Below are positions 55,161 through 64,000 of a stretch of DNA of 64,000 bases, one piece after another. Origin of the DNA: Hemerocallis citrina (taxonomy: Eukaryota; Streptophyta; Magnoliopsida; Asparagales; Asphodelaceae); NCBI GenBank assembly GCA_017893485.1, contig CM030358.1, positions 256,678,477-256,742,476 of the forward strand. Direction: 5' to 3'. The notes under the pieces are model-generated. The model was given only the letters and a program-made list of their open reading frames with translations, had not been told where the DNA came from and searched no databases. The translations under genes were made by a program, and so were the position numbers. How positions within the stretch are numbered: the first letter of the stretch is position 1; every line of letters begins with the position of its first letter.

Positions 55161-55574
55161 GGGAAGCTTCGGTTGTGCACTCCTCTAGTGCACACGGCGT
55201 GTGCACTAGGCCTTCGGGCGTTCATATCGACGATTTGAACCGTTCACATTGATCTACACATCTAAATTAGTCTAAATATGTAAAATCAAATCATTTGAAA
55301 TTCATTTGCCCATCCATCATGTGACTATAAAAAACAATGATTTTCAGCCATACAATTTTGTAACACTTCAATGGATGGGTAAATGAATTTCAAATGATTT
55401 GATTTTACATATTTAGACTAATTTAGATGTGTAGATCAATGTGAACGGTTTGGATCGTCGATATGAACGCCCGAAGGCCTAGTGCACACGCCGTGTGCAC
55501 TAGAGGTAGTGCACAACCGAAGCTTTCCCTATATATATATTACACAACTTAGCCCTCCGATGAAAATTTTCTAG

Positions 55575-55577
<3 letters not shown>
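55070..55577. repeat. Outer inverted repeat around a foldback element
   Basis: A 37-bp stretch at 55070-55106 (TAGCTAGAAAATTTTCAT through AAGTTGTGTA) reappears exactly as its reverse complement at 55541-55577. It lies outside the foldback element at 55161-55529 and is separated from it by TA tracts on both sides. The whole 508-bp segment is therefore a two-layer palindrome. Confidence 0.9.
55161..55529. mobile_element. Foldback MITE, family F, copy 1
   Basis: Ends GGGAAGCTTCGGTTGTGCAC and GTGCACAACCGAAGCTTTCC with ~150-bp arms sharing AGTGCACACGGCGTGTGCAC, CTTCGGGCGTTCATATCGA and TTGATCTACACATCTAAAT. The loop is ~55 bp. It sits between (TA)n tracts and the likely target is TA. No coding. Confidence 0.9.
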
Positions 55578-55612
<35 letters not shown>

Positions 55613-55614
<2 letters not shown>

Positions 55615-56176
55615 GAAGGACAAAATAACACCCAAAGTTTACCCTAATTCCCAAATAACACTCGAAAATTTTAAAATAGGACAAAATACCCCGTCCGTTA
55701 TATTTTTAGCGGAAATAATGTGAATTTACAGAAATACACCCAACCTCTCTTCTCTTTTCAGTCCTTCATTTTTTCATTTTTTCTTGTGTTGATTTTTTTA
55801 AAAAAATTTTGGTGGAGATGAAGGTGATGGTGATGGATTTCGGAGGTGGTTGGAGATGGTCGGTGGTGGTGATTGTGGTTGGAGATGATGGTGGTGGTGA
55901 TGGTGTTTGGAGATGGTGGTCGGCGGTGGTAATGGGGTTTAAACCTGTTAAGATGGTGGAGATGGTGGAGGGCAATTTCGACATTTCACACTCTTAACAG
56001 GTTTAAACCTGTTAAGAGGTATATTCGGATAATATTCCATTAACTTAACAAAAAACTTAAGGGCATGTGTTTTTTGGTCCTATTTTAAAAACTTTGGGTG
56101 CATTTGCGTATTATAAAAAATTTGGGTGCTATTTGGGAATTAAGATAAACTTTGGGTATCATTTGGTCATTTTCCC
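55613..56176. mobile_element. MITE with ~75-bp imperfect inverted ends, (TA)n-flanked
   Basis: The left end GGGAAGGACAAAATAACACC and the reverse complement of the right end (GGGGAAAATGACCAAATG) match across ACCCAAAGTTTA, TAATTCCCAAATA and TTTTAAAATAGGAC. The core is a GGTGGTGATGG-rich stretch. A perfect 28-bp palindrome lies at 55991-56018 (CTCTTAACAGGTTT / AAACCTGTTAAGAG), and a half copy at 55938. Flanked by (TA)n on both sides. Confidence 0.85.
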
Positions 56177-56190
56177 CAATATATATATAA

Positions 56191-56488
56191 TCCCCTTCCG
56201 TTGTGCACTAGTCTCCATGTGCACTCGACCATCTGGCCTTCGTATCGACGATCCGAACCATTCACATTGATCTACACGTCTAAATTAGTCTAAATATGTA
56301 AAATCAAGTTATTTGAAATTCATTTATCCATCCAGTTTTGTAACACTTCAATGGATGGGTAAATGAATTTCAAATGATTTGATTTTACATATTTAGACCA
56401 ATTTAGACGTGTAGATTAATGTAAACAGTTCGGATCGTCGATACGAAGGCCGAGTGCACACGGAGGCCAGTGCACAACGGAAGGGGGC
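56191..56488. mobile_element. Foldback MITE, family F, copy 2 (shorter)
   Basis: Ends CCCCTTCCGTTGTGCACT and GTGCACAACGGAAGGGGG. The arms share the family words CGTATCGACGATCCGAACC and TTGATCTACACGTCTAAAT. The loop has been reduced to about 20 bp (CATCCAGTTTTG...). Its right end is partly duplicated directly after it (56499-56536). Confidence 0.88.
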
Positions 56489-56542
56489 TATATATACCGA
56501 GTGAACACGGAGGCCAGTGCACAATGGAAGGGGGCTCGCTCT

Positions 56543-56587
<45 letters not shown>

Positions 56588-56952
56588 GGGAAAGCTTCGG
56601 TTGTGCACTACCTTTAGTGCACACGACATGTGCACTAGGCCTTCGGGCGTTCATATCGACGATCCGAACCGTTCACATTGATCTACACATCTAAATTAGT
56701 CTAAATATGTAAATCAAATCATTTGAAATTTATTTGCCCATCCATTGAAGTATTACAAAATTGTATGGCTGAAAGTCATTTTTTTTAGTCACATGATGGA
56801 TGGGCAAATGAATTTCAAATGATTTGATTTTATATATTTAGACTAATTTAGATGTGTAGATCAATGTGAACGGTTCAGATCGTCGATATGAACGCCCGAA
56901 GGCCTCTAGTGCACACGGCGTGTGCACTAGAGGAGTGCACAACCGAAGCTTT

Positions 56953-56955
<3 letters not shown>
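56588..56955. mobile_element. Foldback MITE, family F, copy 3
   Basis: Same ends as copy 1 (GGGAAAGCTTCGGTTGTG / CACAACCGAAGCTTTCCC). The loop sequence is inverted relative to copy 1. Flanked by (TA)n on both sides. Confidence 0.9.
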
Positions 56956-56995
<40 letters not shown>

Positions 56996-56996
<1 letters not shown>

Positions 56997-57169
56997 GAAA
57001 TGCTCCATTGAAAACGCAAATGTCTGTGAAAACGTGAAAAACCGCCTAGGCCGTTGTTGGAAACAACGGCCAAGGTTATAATGCATTATAACCTTGGCCG
57101 TTGTTTCCAACAACGGCCTAGGTTGTTTTCACGGGTTTTCACAACATTTGCCTTTTCAACTAAGCATTT

Positions 57170-57171
<2 letters not shown>
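56996..57171. mobile_element. Palindromic MITE with a perfect 78-bp core
   Basis: Ends GGAAATGCT and AGCATTTCC with imperfect arms (TTGAAAAC, TGTGAAAACGTG). At 57045-57122 is a perfect palindrome with 39-bp arms and no spacer, centred between 57083 and 57084. Each arm contains its own hairpin GGCCGTTGTT-GGA-AACAACGGCC. Flanked by (TA)n. Confidence 0.92.
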
Positions 57172-57200
<29 letters not shown>

Positions 57201-57241
<41 letters not shown>

Positions 57242-57638
57242 CTAATATGAGATGGTGAGATGGGTGAGATGAAATTATTTTTTGTGAGATGAGCAATTTG
57301 AGTCATTTGAATCTCGATCACACCATTCACACCATTCTACATGTTATCGAGATGTGTCAAAATTTCAAACAATTCAGAGACATCTAGCCTATGCATCAAG
57401 ACGTTCAAATAAATGTATATATATGTATTTTCCACCATCTTCATGACGTGTTGAACGCTTTGATGCATAAGCTAGAAGTCTCCAAATCGCTTGAAATTTT
57501 GTACACACCATCTAGATGACATGAAAAGTGATGTGAACAGTGTGATCGAGATTCGAATGATTCAAATCGATCATCTTACAAAAAAAAAATTCTATCTGAT
57601 CATCTCAAATTAGCGCTACTCTCTCTCTCTCTCTCTCC

Positions 57639-57641
<3 letters not shown>
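57201..57641. mobile_element. Foldback element with (GA)n/(CT)n ends
   Basis: Begins with (GA)n after (TA)n and ends with (CT)n before (TA)n. Internal arms match in inverted order through GATTTGAATCAT/TCATTTGAATC, TCTCGATCACA, TCATCTAGATG and TATGCATCAARRCGTTC, giving arms of ~180 bp and a short loop near 57420. The microsatellites look like part of the terminal inverted repeats. Confidence 0.8.
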
Positions 57642-57642
<1 letters not shown>

Positions 57643-57674
<32 letters not shown>

Positions 57675-58170
57675 GTTTCTACGAAATTTTTTAGGGGTGG
57701 TTAAAGTGGTAAAATATTGAAAGTATAGGAGGATTTTTGGAATATGAAATGGAGGGATTAGAACCAAAGCACTCTTCACCTCGTGCTTTTTGTTCAATCT
57801 ACGGTTCAAGAACCAGAGTCTAGCCCACCCAGGAAGTCTTTGAGTGCCGAATAACACCAAACCTTTGTACATCTTCCAACCCCATCCCATCTCTCCAGAT
57901 CGATCAATTGGATCTGAGAGTGGTTTGAATTGAAATTGAACTTGATTTTGATTGTTGAGTGAAGAAGAAGATCAGATGTTGCCAGCTAAGTCAATAGTTC
58001 TGGATTCGATTGTGCAAGGTTTATTGAGATTTAGACTGTTAATTGCAATACGATTAATAGTTTCTTGTTTTGTTTTCTTTTGTCTTTAGTGCGTATGTTG
58101 CACACTGAATAGATTTATCAAGAAGATTTTGCTTGATGTGTGGTGGTAAATTGAAATGGAGGAAGAACAA
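57643..58170 (+). repeat. (TA)n-headed repeat, copy 2
   Basis: (TA)n followed by AAGGGTTTCTACGAAATT and ~490 bp that align with 54394-54910, including GGTTAAAGTGGTAAAATATT, AACCAAAGCACTCTTC and GTTGCCAGCTAAGTC. A direct repeat about 3.3 kb apart, bracketing the hairpin cluster. Confidence 0.85.
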
Positions 58171-59587
58171 AACTTAGAATGTAAAATTTTGACAAGTAGA
58201 GAAAAAACTAGAATTTTAATAGGCTTTTATGAAAAAAGGTAAAAATGAGAATATCAAATATAGATCACATGCTGTCTTGTAAGTAGTGCTTTGCAGTGAG
58301 ATGCAATAGAGGATCAAGAACCTTGGGCAAGAATCAAGTGGACTGGTAGGGGTATAATCTTTTTTGAGAGAGAATTTGTATTTCTGGTGTTAATTCATTT
58401 TGTAATTAAGACTTGATAGTTTTAGTGATATAGTCTCTTTAGAAGAGTTCTGAATGACTCCAAATCTTGATTAAGATATTTGATTGTTAGGTGATTGATA
58501 TTCATTTGCTTTACAAGGGAAACTGCCGATTTTTTAGGTGTTTTAATTAGTAGTTCTGAAATGAAATGAAAGTTTGTTAATAACGTGTCGAGGTCGATTC
58601 AGTAGTTAATTCGGGCTCGGATAATTAGAATTGGTATCATAAAGAGAAGAGAAAAGTAGAGTACAGAGTGAAGGCTAATTAGATTAGATGCCTTAGGGCA
58701 CTTGTTAGATGTTAGCAACACCCTTTTAGAATTTGCTCAAAGTTTTGGGTAATTTTATGTAATTTAGCCTACTTATTGATATACTTTGACGACTCGTGGA
58801 CACAATTATGTTTAGACATGCTCAGTGCCTTCTGTAATTGCAAAACTTTTTATGTTCTAGTTTTACTTAAACACTAACAAGTGTACCCAAACTTTAAATA
58901 TATTTAAATTATCACATTTTTTCTCCTATATTATCGTAATTTATTTTTATAATTTTCTGGAATCGTTTAAATGCTTGCATTTTTGACATGATGTATAACT
59001 TATATATGTAATATGAAATACAGTATATGTAACGTGCCAACCATTGCATCCCTACCCTACTTGTTGGTAAATCATGTATCCTCATACCCATGTCATACCG
59101 CCCCCGCCCCTGCCCCCACACCCGTATTTGTGCTTCTTAGATAGAAAGTGCACTAGTTAGTTTAGAATTTATTGTTTAGAATAACCATAATAATCATCTA
59201 TATTGTTGATATTCTTTCAAAAAATGTTGACTAGGCTTACCCTATTATTCTATATTGTTTGTTATGTTCTTCCAAAAGTGTTATTATTGACATGTCTCGA
59301 GTGTTCAATATTTCTGCCCTATAAAATCCATCTAGAGGCATCATCAGTGCCAATCATTACCACCTATGAATTCTGGAATTCGAAGATAAGTTAAGCTATC
59401 TTGCATGACATAGAGTGGAATAAGTTGTATGCAAAAATTAGAGAGGTTCACCAACACATCATTCCAAGGGGAGCTCGCTCGATTTTTGCGGAGTGGTACT
59501 GCTTGTAATTCACTTCTAACTTTGTGTTCGACAACTCAAACATAATGTTGTTAATTGTGGTTACAGCGATTAGCCAGACTGGCTAGT
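58171..59587. other. AT-rich DNA, no gene seen
   Basis: No element end or exon recognised. A missing exon of the chloroplast-protein gene was looked for here and not found. Confidence 0.4.
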
Positions 59588-61905
59588 TAATTTCATATGT
59601 GACCAATAATAAGTTTTACAATCTAATTTTCAACCTTTTTTCATTCCTTCATGAGTTGGTGCCAAATGTACAGCCATAATAACCCTGATGCTAATTGTTT
59701 ACTAGAGATACCTCTTTTTGTCATGCTATCAAGATAAGACCCCTCCAAACTCTCTTAAACGAGCGAAGAGTCTAGATGAAATTTAATTTGATGAAGGGGT
59801 ATGGTCATATGATTTCAGAGGCATGAATGAAGTGGTTAGATGATGTAATATTGTATTATTTGATGTAGGGAATTGCTTTTACCTTCATGCGACAATTAAA
59901 TCGAATGATTAAAGATTCAATTAGACGCTCCATGACCATATGGTAGCCCAAAACGCTTAGATGGGTGTATGGAGGTTTATTGCAGGTGACAAAATAGTGT
60001 TTCTTTGCTACATGTTAGATAAGAGACTGCTCTAATCAACACTACCATACTATATTAGGTTGCTTGAAGGAATGATAATAAATTTCATATATGTCCAAGA
60101 ATAAGTGTGCAATCTAATTTTCAACTTTATATCATTGCTTCATGAGTTGTGCCAAATTTGTAGCCAAGATAATCATTATGCCAATTGATAACTACACATA
60201 CCTCTTTTTGTCATGCTATCAAAGATAAGACATCTCTGAATTCTCTTTAGACGAGGGAAGAGTCTAGATGAATTGGTAAGCTTAATTTTATGAAAGGGTA
60301 TGGTGATATGATTTCTGTGGCATGAATAAAGAGATTAGATTGATTTAATGAAGAGGTAAGATTGTATTATTTGATGTAGGGAATTGCATTTACCTTTATG
60401 CCACAAATAAATTAAATGATTAATTCAATTAGATGCTCCATATTGACCATGTGGAAGCAACCCTAACCCTTAGGGTCTGTTTGGTTGGAGGGGAATGGAG
60501 GGAAGGGGAGGGGAGGGAAGGGGTTTTTTAATACTTTTCTTGTTTGGTTCAATTTTTAGGAGGGGAGGGGAGGGAAATGGGGGGGGGGGGGTGCAACACC
60601 CCTCCTGAGCCAATTTTGGCTCCCCTCCAAAAGTGGGGGGATTTGGAGGGAAGAGAAAATATGGCTAATTTTTTAAAGTGACTAGACTAAATTGCCCTTT
60701 AAAATCTATTTGAAGTTTACTCTAAAAATAATTCCTGATTGCTCAACAGATATGAATTCCAATCTTTGTCAACCATCTTAAAAAGTCTCAATATCATTAC
60801 TATAGAATGTTCAGACAACTATATGACTCAGTATCTCCCGATTTACTAACCAAACCATAATTGATTCAAAGACCTCATCAGACAAAATAATAATAAAAGA
60901 AGATTTGAGGAAAGGGGAAACCAACAAACAAATTTACCCAACAAATTAACTCAACAAAGAACAAAATTGAGAATTGAGATTTCACCTTGGAACTGTTTAT
61001 TTTATGAAAAGATTCAAGTCTTTTATTTTCTACACAACAAAAGCAGTATATAACCATGGCAAGGTTGAAATTATATATGCATCAGAGCATACATCTTTGT
61101 AGATTTTCAAATCTCCAGATATGCAAACAGTGATGCAGAGATTTTTTTGATAGAATAGATAGAATCCTATAAGGATTCCAAATTTGCAAACAGTGATAGC
61201 ATAAAACTTATACAAACCCAAAAGAAGAAGTTTAAGGGCAGGCTAACACAAAAGAGGCTAACACAAACGACAGTGATGCAAAGATAAAAGTAAACCCCCC
61301 CAAAATCAGCAGCAACCACTATAAAGCGAGTTGAAATCACAGTAAAACGTAGATAAAAAACCCCTAAATCAAATAGATGAGAGCTAAGGTCTTTCCAATC
61401 ATGAGACTAAATTCGTCAACATCTTGTAGTTTCTTGCTTGTTGCTGTATGTACTGAAATGATACCCTCCTAAAGATTGAATGATGAACTAGAAAAAGAAG
61501 AAAAAAATTTCTCTAATTCGTTGTTGTTTCAATTCTTATTGTATGAAGTGGTTGTATGAATTTCTTATTATATGCAAAAGGGTATAAAAGTAATTTTATT
61601 ATAAAATCCATTCCCTCCCCTTGTGAACCAAACAAGAAAATTATTATTTTTCCTCCCCTCCCCTCCTTTGAACCAAACAGAGTTTTCATTAAATCCCTCC
61701 CCTCCCCTTCCCTCCACTCCTCTCCCCTCCATTAAAATCCCTCCCCTCCCCTCTCCTCCTTTGAACCAAACAGACCCTTAAATGAGATTGAGGAGTGTAC
61801 GAAGGTTTCTGGCAGGTGACAGAATGGTGTTAGTTTGCTACATGTTAGACGAGTGCTCTAATGGACACTACCATGCAACATTAGGTTGCTCGAAGCAATG
61901 CTAGT
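59588..61905 (+). repeat. ~490-bp tandem duplication, second unit interrupted
   Basis: Unit 1 is 59588-60077. Unit 2 starts at about 60078 and continues to 60470, then resumes at 61781-61905 after a Tourist-like insertion. Shared phrases include ACCTCTTTTTGTCATGCTAT, GAAGAGTCTAGATGAA, TTGTATTATTTGATGTAGGG and TTTGCTACATGTTAGA. The units have diverged clearly, so the duplication is old. No coding sense. Confidence 0.85.
60470..61780. mobile_element. Tourist-like element, 1.3 kb, TSD TTA
   Basis: Inverted ends GGGTCTGTTTGGTT at 60473 and AACCAAACAGACCC ending 61777, bounded by TTA on both sides (60470-60472 and 61778-61780). The inverted match extends into GGAGGGGAGGGGAGGG / CCCTCCCCTCCCC tracts. 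The interior is AT-rich without transposase. It splits unit 2 of the tandem duplication exactly. Confidence 0.92.
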
Positions 61906-62430
61906 CAATCGACTTTCTACAGAAATAAAGCAAGAGAAAATTAAGACAACAAAGAATTGAGTTTAGAGAACTTCCACTAATCAAGTTTGATTGGTTGAAT
62001 TGAACATGGCTCTCTTACTCTCTTAGTGCTAAAAATTGCTATATATATAATTTTTTCCATATAGGTTACTCAAAGATATTGGAGTTCTTTATAACTCACC
62101 CGCAAATCGCTATGTCCTTATCAATTACCAACAGTTTGCAACCCATCTAGTCAAGTCCCCTAGTAATCAGTTGTTAAAATATGGTGATATACCGTCAAAA
62201 CTAACGGGATAAGGGTAATTTTGATATACTGTCAAAATATGATTACTTAGAATGAAATAATAGTCTAAATTCATATCTTAAGAGAGACTGGTTTCTTTGA
62301 TTTTCTTGAAATGTTTTCATTTGAGGTGTTCGAGAGGAGAGTAAAATAATTGAGAAAGAGGATTAAAACTCTTCTTTCAGGTTAGGAAATAGCGGCTTAG
62401 TTTTTAGATGACATTTTGTTAGTGTATAAG

Positions 62431-62886
62431 TTAGTAGTGACATAAAACATTTATCTCCATTAGATTAGTGTCATAGTAATGAGGCCTAATGAGAGTGAAT
62501 GTTATATGATTTTTCCCAATCTTAGAGAATCAAATCCTAATCTCAAGGTATGGGCTAGTTTTGGGCTAGGGTTTTGGGTTCAGGTTTGGCCCATTGTATA
62601 TTTGGATGATATATTAGACTAAGTAATTTATAATAAATAGATAGCAAAATACTTGATTGTTATACCAATGCAAACCAAGAAATTCATGGGCGCTACCTTA
62701 ATGGGCCAAACCCGAAACCAAAACCCAAACCAAAACCCGAACCAAAAACTGCCCTAATTCATTTTCACCCAAACCTTGAGATTAAGGATTGGATGCTTTA
62801 AGATTGGGGAAAATTGGGTTAAATATACTCCCATTAGACACATCAGTAGGACCCTAATCTAATGGTGATAGCACCTACTAACTTTT
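62431..62886. mobile_element. Foldback element with TTTTGGG word repeats
   Basis: Arms of ~170 bp match inverted: AGTTAGTAG, CATTAGATTAG, CCAATCTTA, CCTTAATCTCAAGGT-like words and GGTTTGGCCCATT. Next to the loop, each arm is a run of GGGTTTTGG/CCAAAACCC words. TSD not resolved. Confidence 0.7.
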
Positions 62887-63300
62887 AATAACAATATCCC
62901 ACCAAGCAACTAAAGCCCTATTGCCGCATTTAAAAGAGGAATTCTCACCCTCATTCCCAGCCATTTACACTCCTCTTTTACACCTCGAATGTAAACCTTC
63001 CAAGAAAATCAAAGAAACCAAGCACGTATGGACTTGACTATTATTTCACTCTTAAGTTATAATGTTTCTATTAAATCAAACATAATAACTTACTAATCTC
63101 TATAATTCTCTTGTAAAGGATCAAGTTTTGGAAAGGATTTGATTCTTTACAAAGGAAATTAGTTAAGGAGGTTCAAGAAGTTACTAAGTGGGTTAACTTA
63201 TAATCAAATCTTCATATTCTTGAATATTATGTCATTGTTTGAAATATGAATGCTACAACTTATTGCATGATTGAATTTTTCGTGTGACTTTTGATATATG
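62887..63300. other. AT-rich DNA, no gene seen
   Basis: Nothing recognised. Confidence 0.4.
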
Positions 63301-63309
63301 TAAGTGTAT

Positions 63310-63760
63310 GTAGCATAGGTACGGGGACGGGGACGGGGATACTACGAACATTTTAAAAGTAGGGTACTGGGGTACGGCTATATTAATTTAAATATAATTT
63401 AAATTATAATTTACTATATTGAAATCAACATAAAAGAGAATCTATGCACTTGAAAAAAAAGACCAAATTGCATTCAAAATTAAACTTTTGAACTATTGAA
63501 AATAAGTCATCTAATCATAACAAAAGTTTTATATTCTCAGTCATGTCTATTTTAGTTACAAAATATGGCATACTTCATAATCCATGCAAAAGTACATTGA
63601 TTGGCTATGGGTTAGACCGTTATTTTTTAGGCCCAATAAGATATTTTTCGAAGAAAACCCCACTACTTGTCCGCCGTACCCGGTGGGGTATCCATGCTGA
63701 TGAGTATTGGTACAAGTACCTGATATCCGGTACCGGTATGGCTGGTTACATCAAATTACC
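63310..63760. mobile_element. MITE-like element with GGTACGGG word repeats
   Basis: The left part is built of GGTACGGGGACGGGG and GGGTACTGGGGTACGG. The right part has CCGTACCCGGTGGGGTA, GGTACAAGTACC and CCGGTACCGGTA, around an AT-rich core. Ends and TSD were not fixed. Same design as 23512-24121 and 35841-36479 but with different words. Confidence 0.45.
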
Positions 63761-64000
63761 CATGCTTTCTAGATATAAGTTCCTTAATATGTTTAATATG
63801 ATTTTGAATATTTCGTTCAATTCTATCAATTTATAAGCACTTGATATATTTTCCTCTGGAAGCATTCATTAGTAGTTACTAATTGGAATATCATTAAATG
63901 CCTCATACTTCAATGTTCAGGTGTACTACCATACCTTTTCAACCTGACCCTTGAATCTCTACTGATTAAATTAAATACAATAAAATTATGGCATTTCTAC
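63761..64000. other. AT-rich DNA to window end
   Basis: No gene seen. The remaining exon(s) of the chloroplast-protein gene should lie further right. Confidence 0.4.

Noticed and set aside
47623..64000. Fourth exon of the chloroplast-protein gene
   Set aside because: I looked for the charged C-terminal part expected after the membrane helix and found no splice-bounded match. It probably lies right of the window.

Overview
The window looks like a plant nuclear chromosome, probably an AT-rich eudicot. The evidence is spliced genes with GT-AG introns, plant LTR retrotransposons with initiator-Met tRNA primer sites, two CACTA transposons, A/T-flanked Helitrons, many MITEs and long (TA)n tracts. 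I see no rRNA, true tRNA, CRISPR array or operon. Species cannot be told from the sequence alone.

Layout. 1-4247: AT-rich DNA with a GATC-dense tract, a GC-rich island, a one-ended MITE and a dispersed repeat. 4248-9367: a non-autonomous CACTA element (TSD GGT) carrying an IMP-dehydrogenase pseudogene fragment, other exon-like pieces and a Helitron. 9883-10626: a PIF/Harbinger-type MITE containing reiterated short palindromes. 10809-11207: a small GRF-zinc-finger gene on the minus strand. 12586-13570: microsatellites and hairpin ends. 13609-23049: a 9.4-kb CACTA element (TSD ATA) with an open six-exon Transposase_24/TNPA-like gene, a decayed TNPD start, a SINE and MITEs. 23050-25458: MITE-like elements. 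25459-29393: a Helitron split by a truncated Ty1/copia element.

29727 to the window edge: one host gene on the plus strand. It is a plastid-targeted, glycine-rich, single-membrane-span protein resembling the Arabidopsis At1g42960-type chloroplast inner-membrane protein. Three small exons (34, 139 and 94 nt) lie 4.8 and 12.8 kb apart, and at least one further exon must lie beyond the window. Its introns hold five insertions of one Ty3/gypsy family, each with its own 5-bp TSD (one imperfect): one full-length but pol-deleted element at 37492-42047 and four solo LTRs. They also hold two more Helitrons, a TRIM, a LINE fragment and a hAT MITE.

54187-58170 is a dense patch of foldback elements, each joined to (TA)n. 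It includes a perfect 78-bp palindrome whose arms are themselves hairpins, and a foldback element flanked by inverted copies of what looks like host DNA. 58170-64000 holds a tandem duplication split by a Tourist-like element, a foldback element and a word-repeat element.

Two modules look able to make protein: the chloroplast membrane protein gene and the CACTA TNPA-like gene. The GRF-finger ORF may be a third. Nearly everything else is nested, decayed or non-autonomous mobile DNA, and the TSDs allow much of the insertion order to be read.
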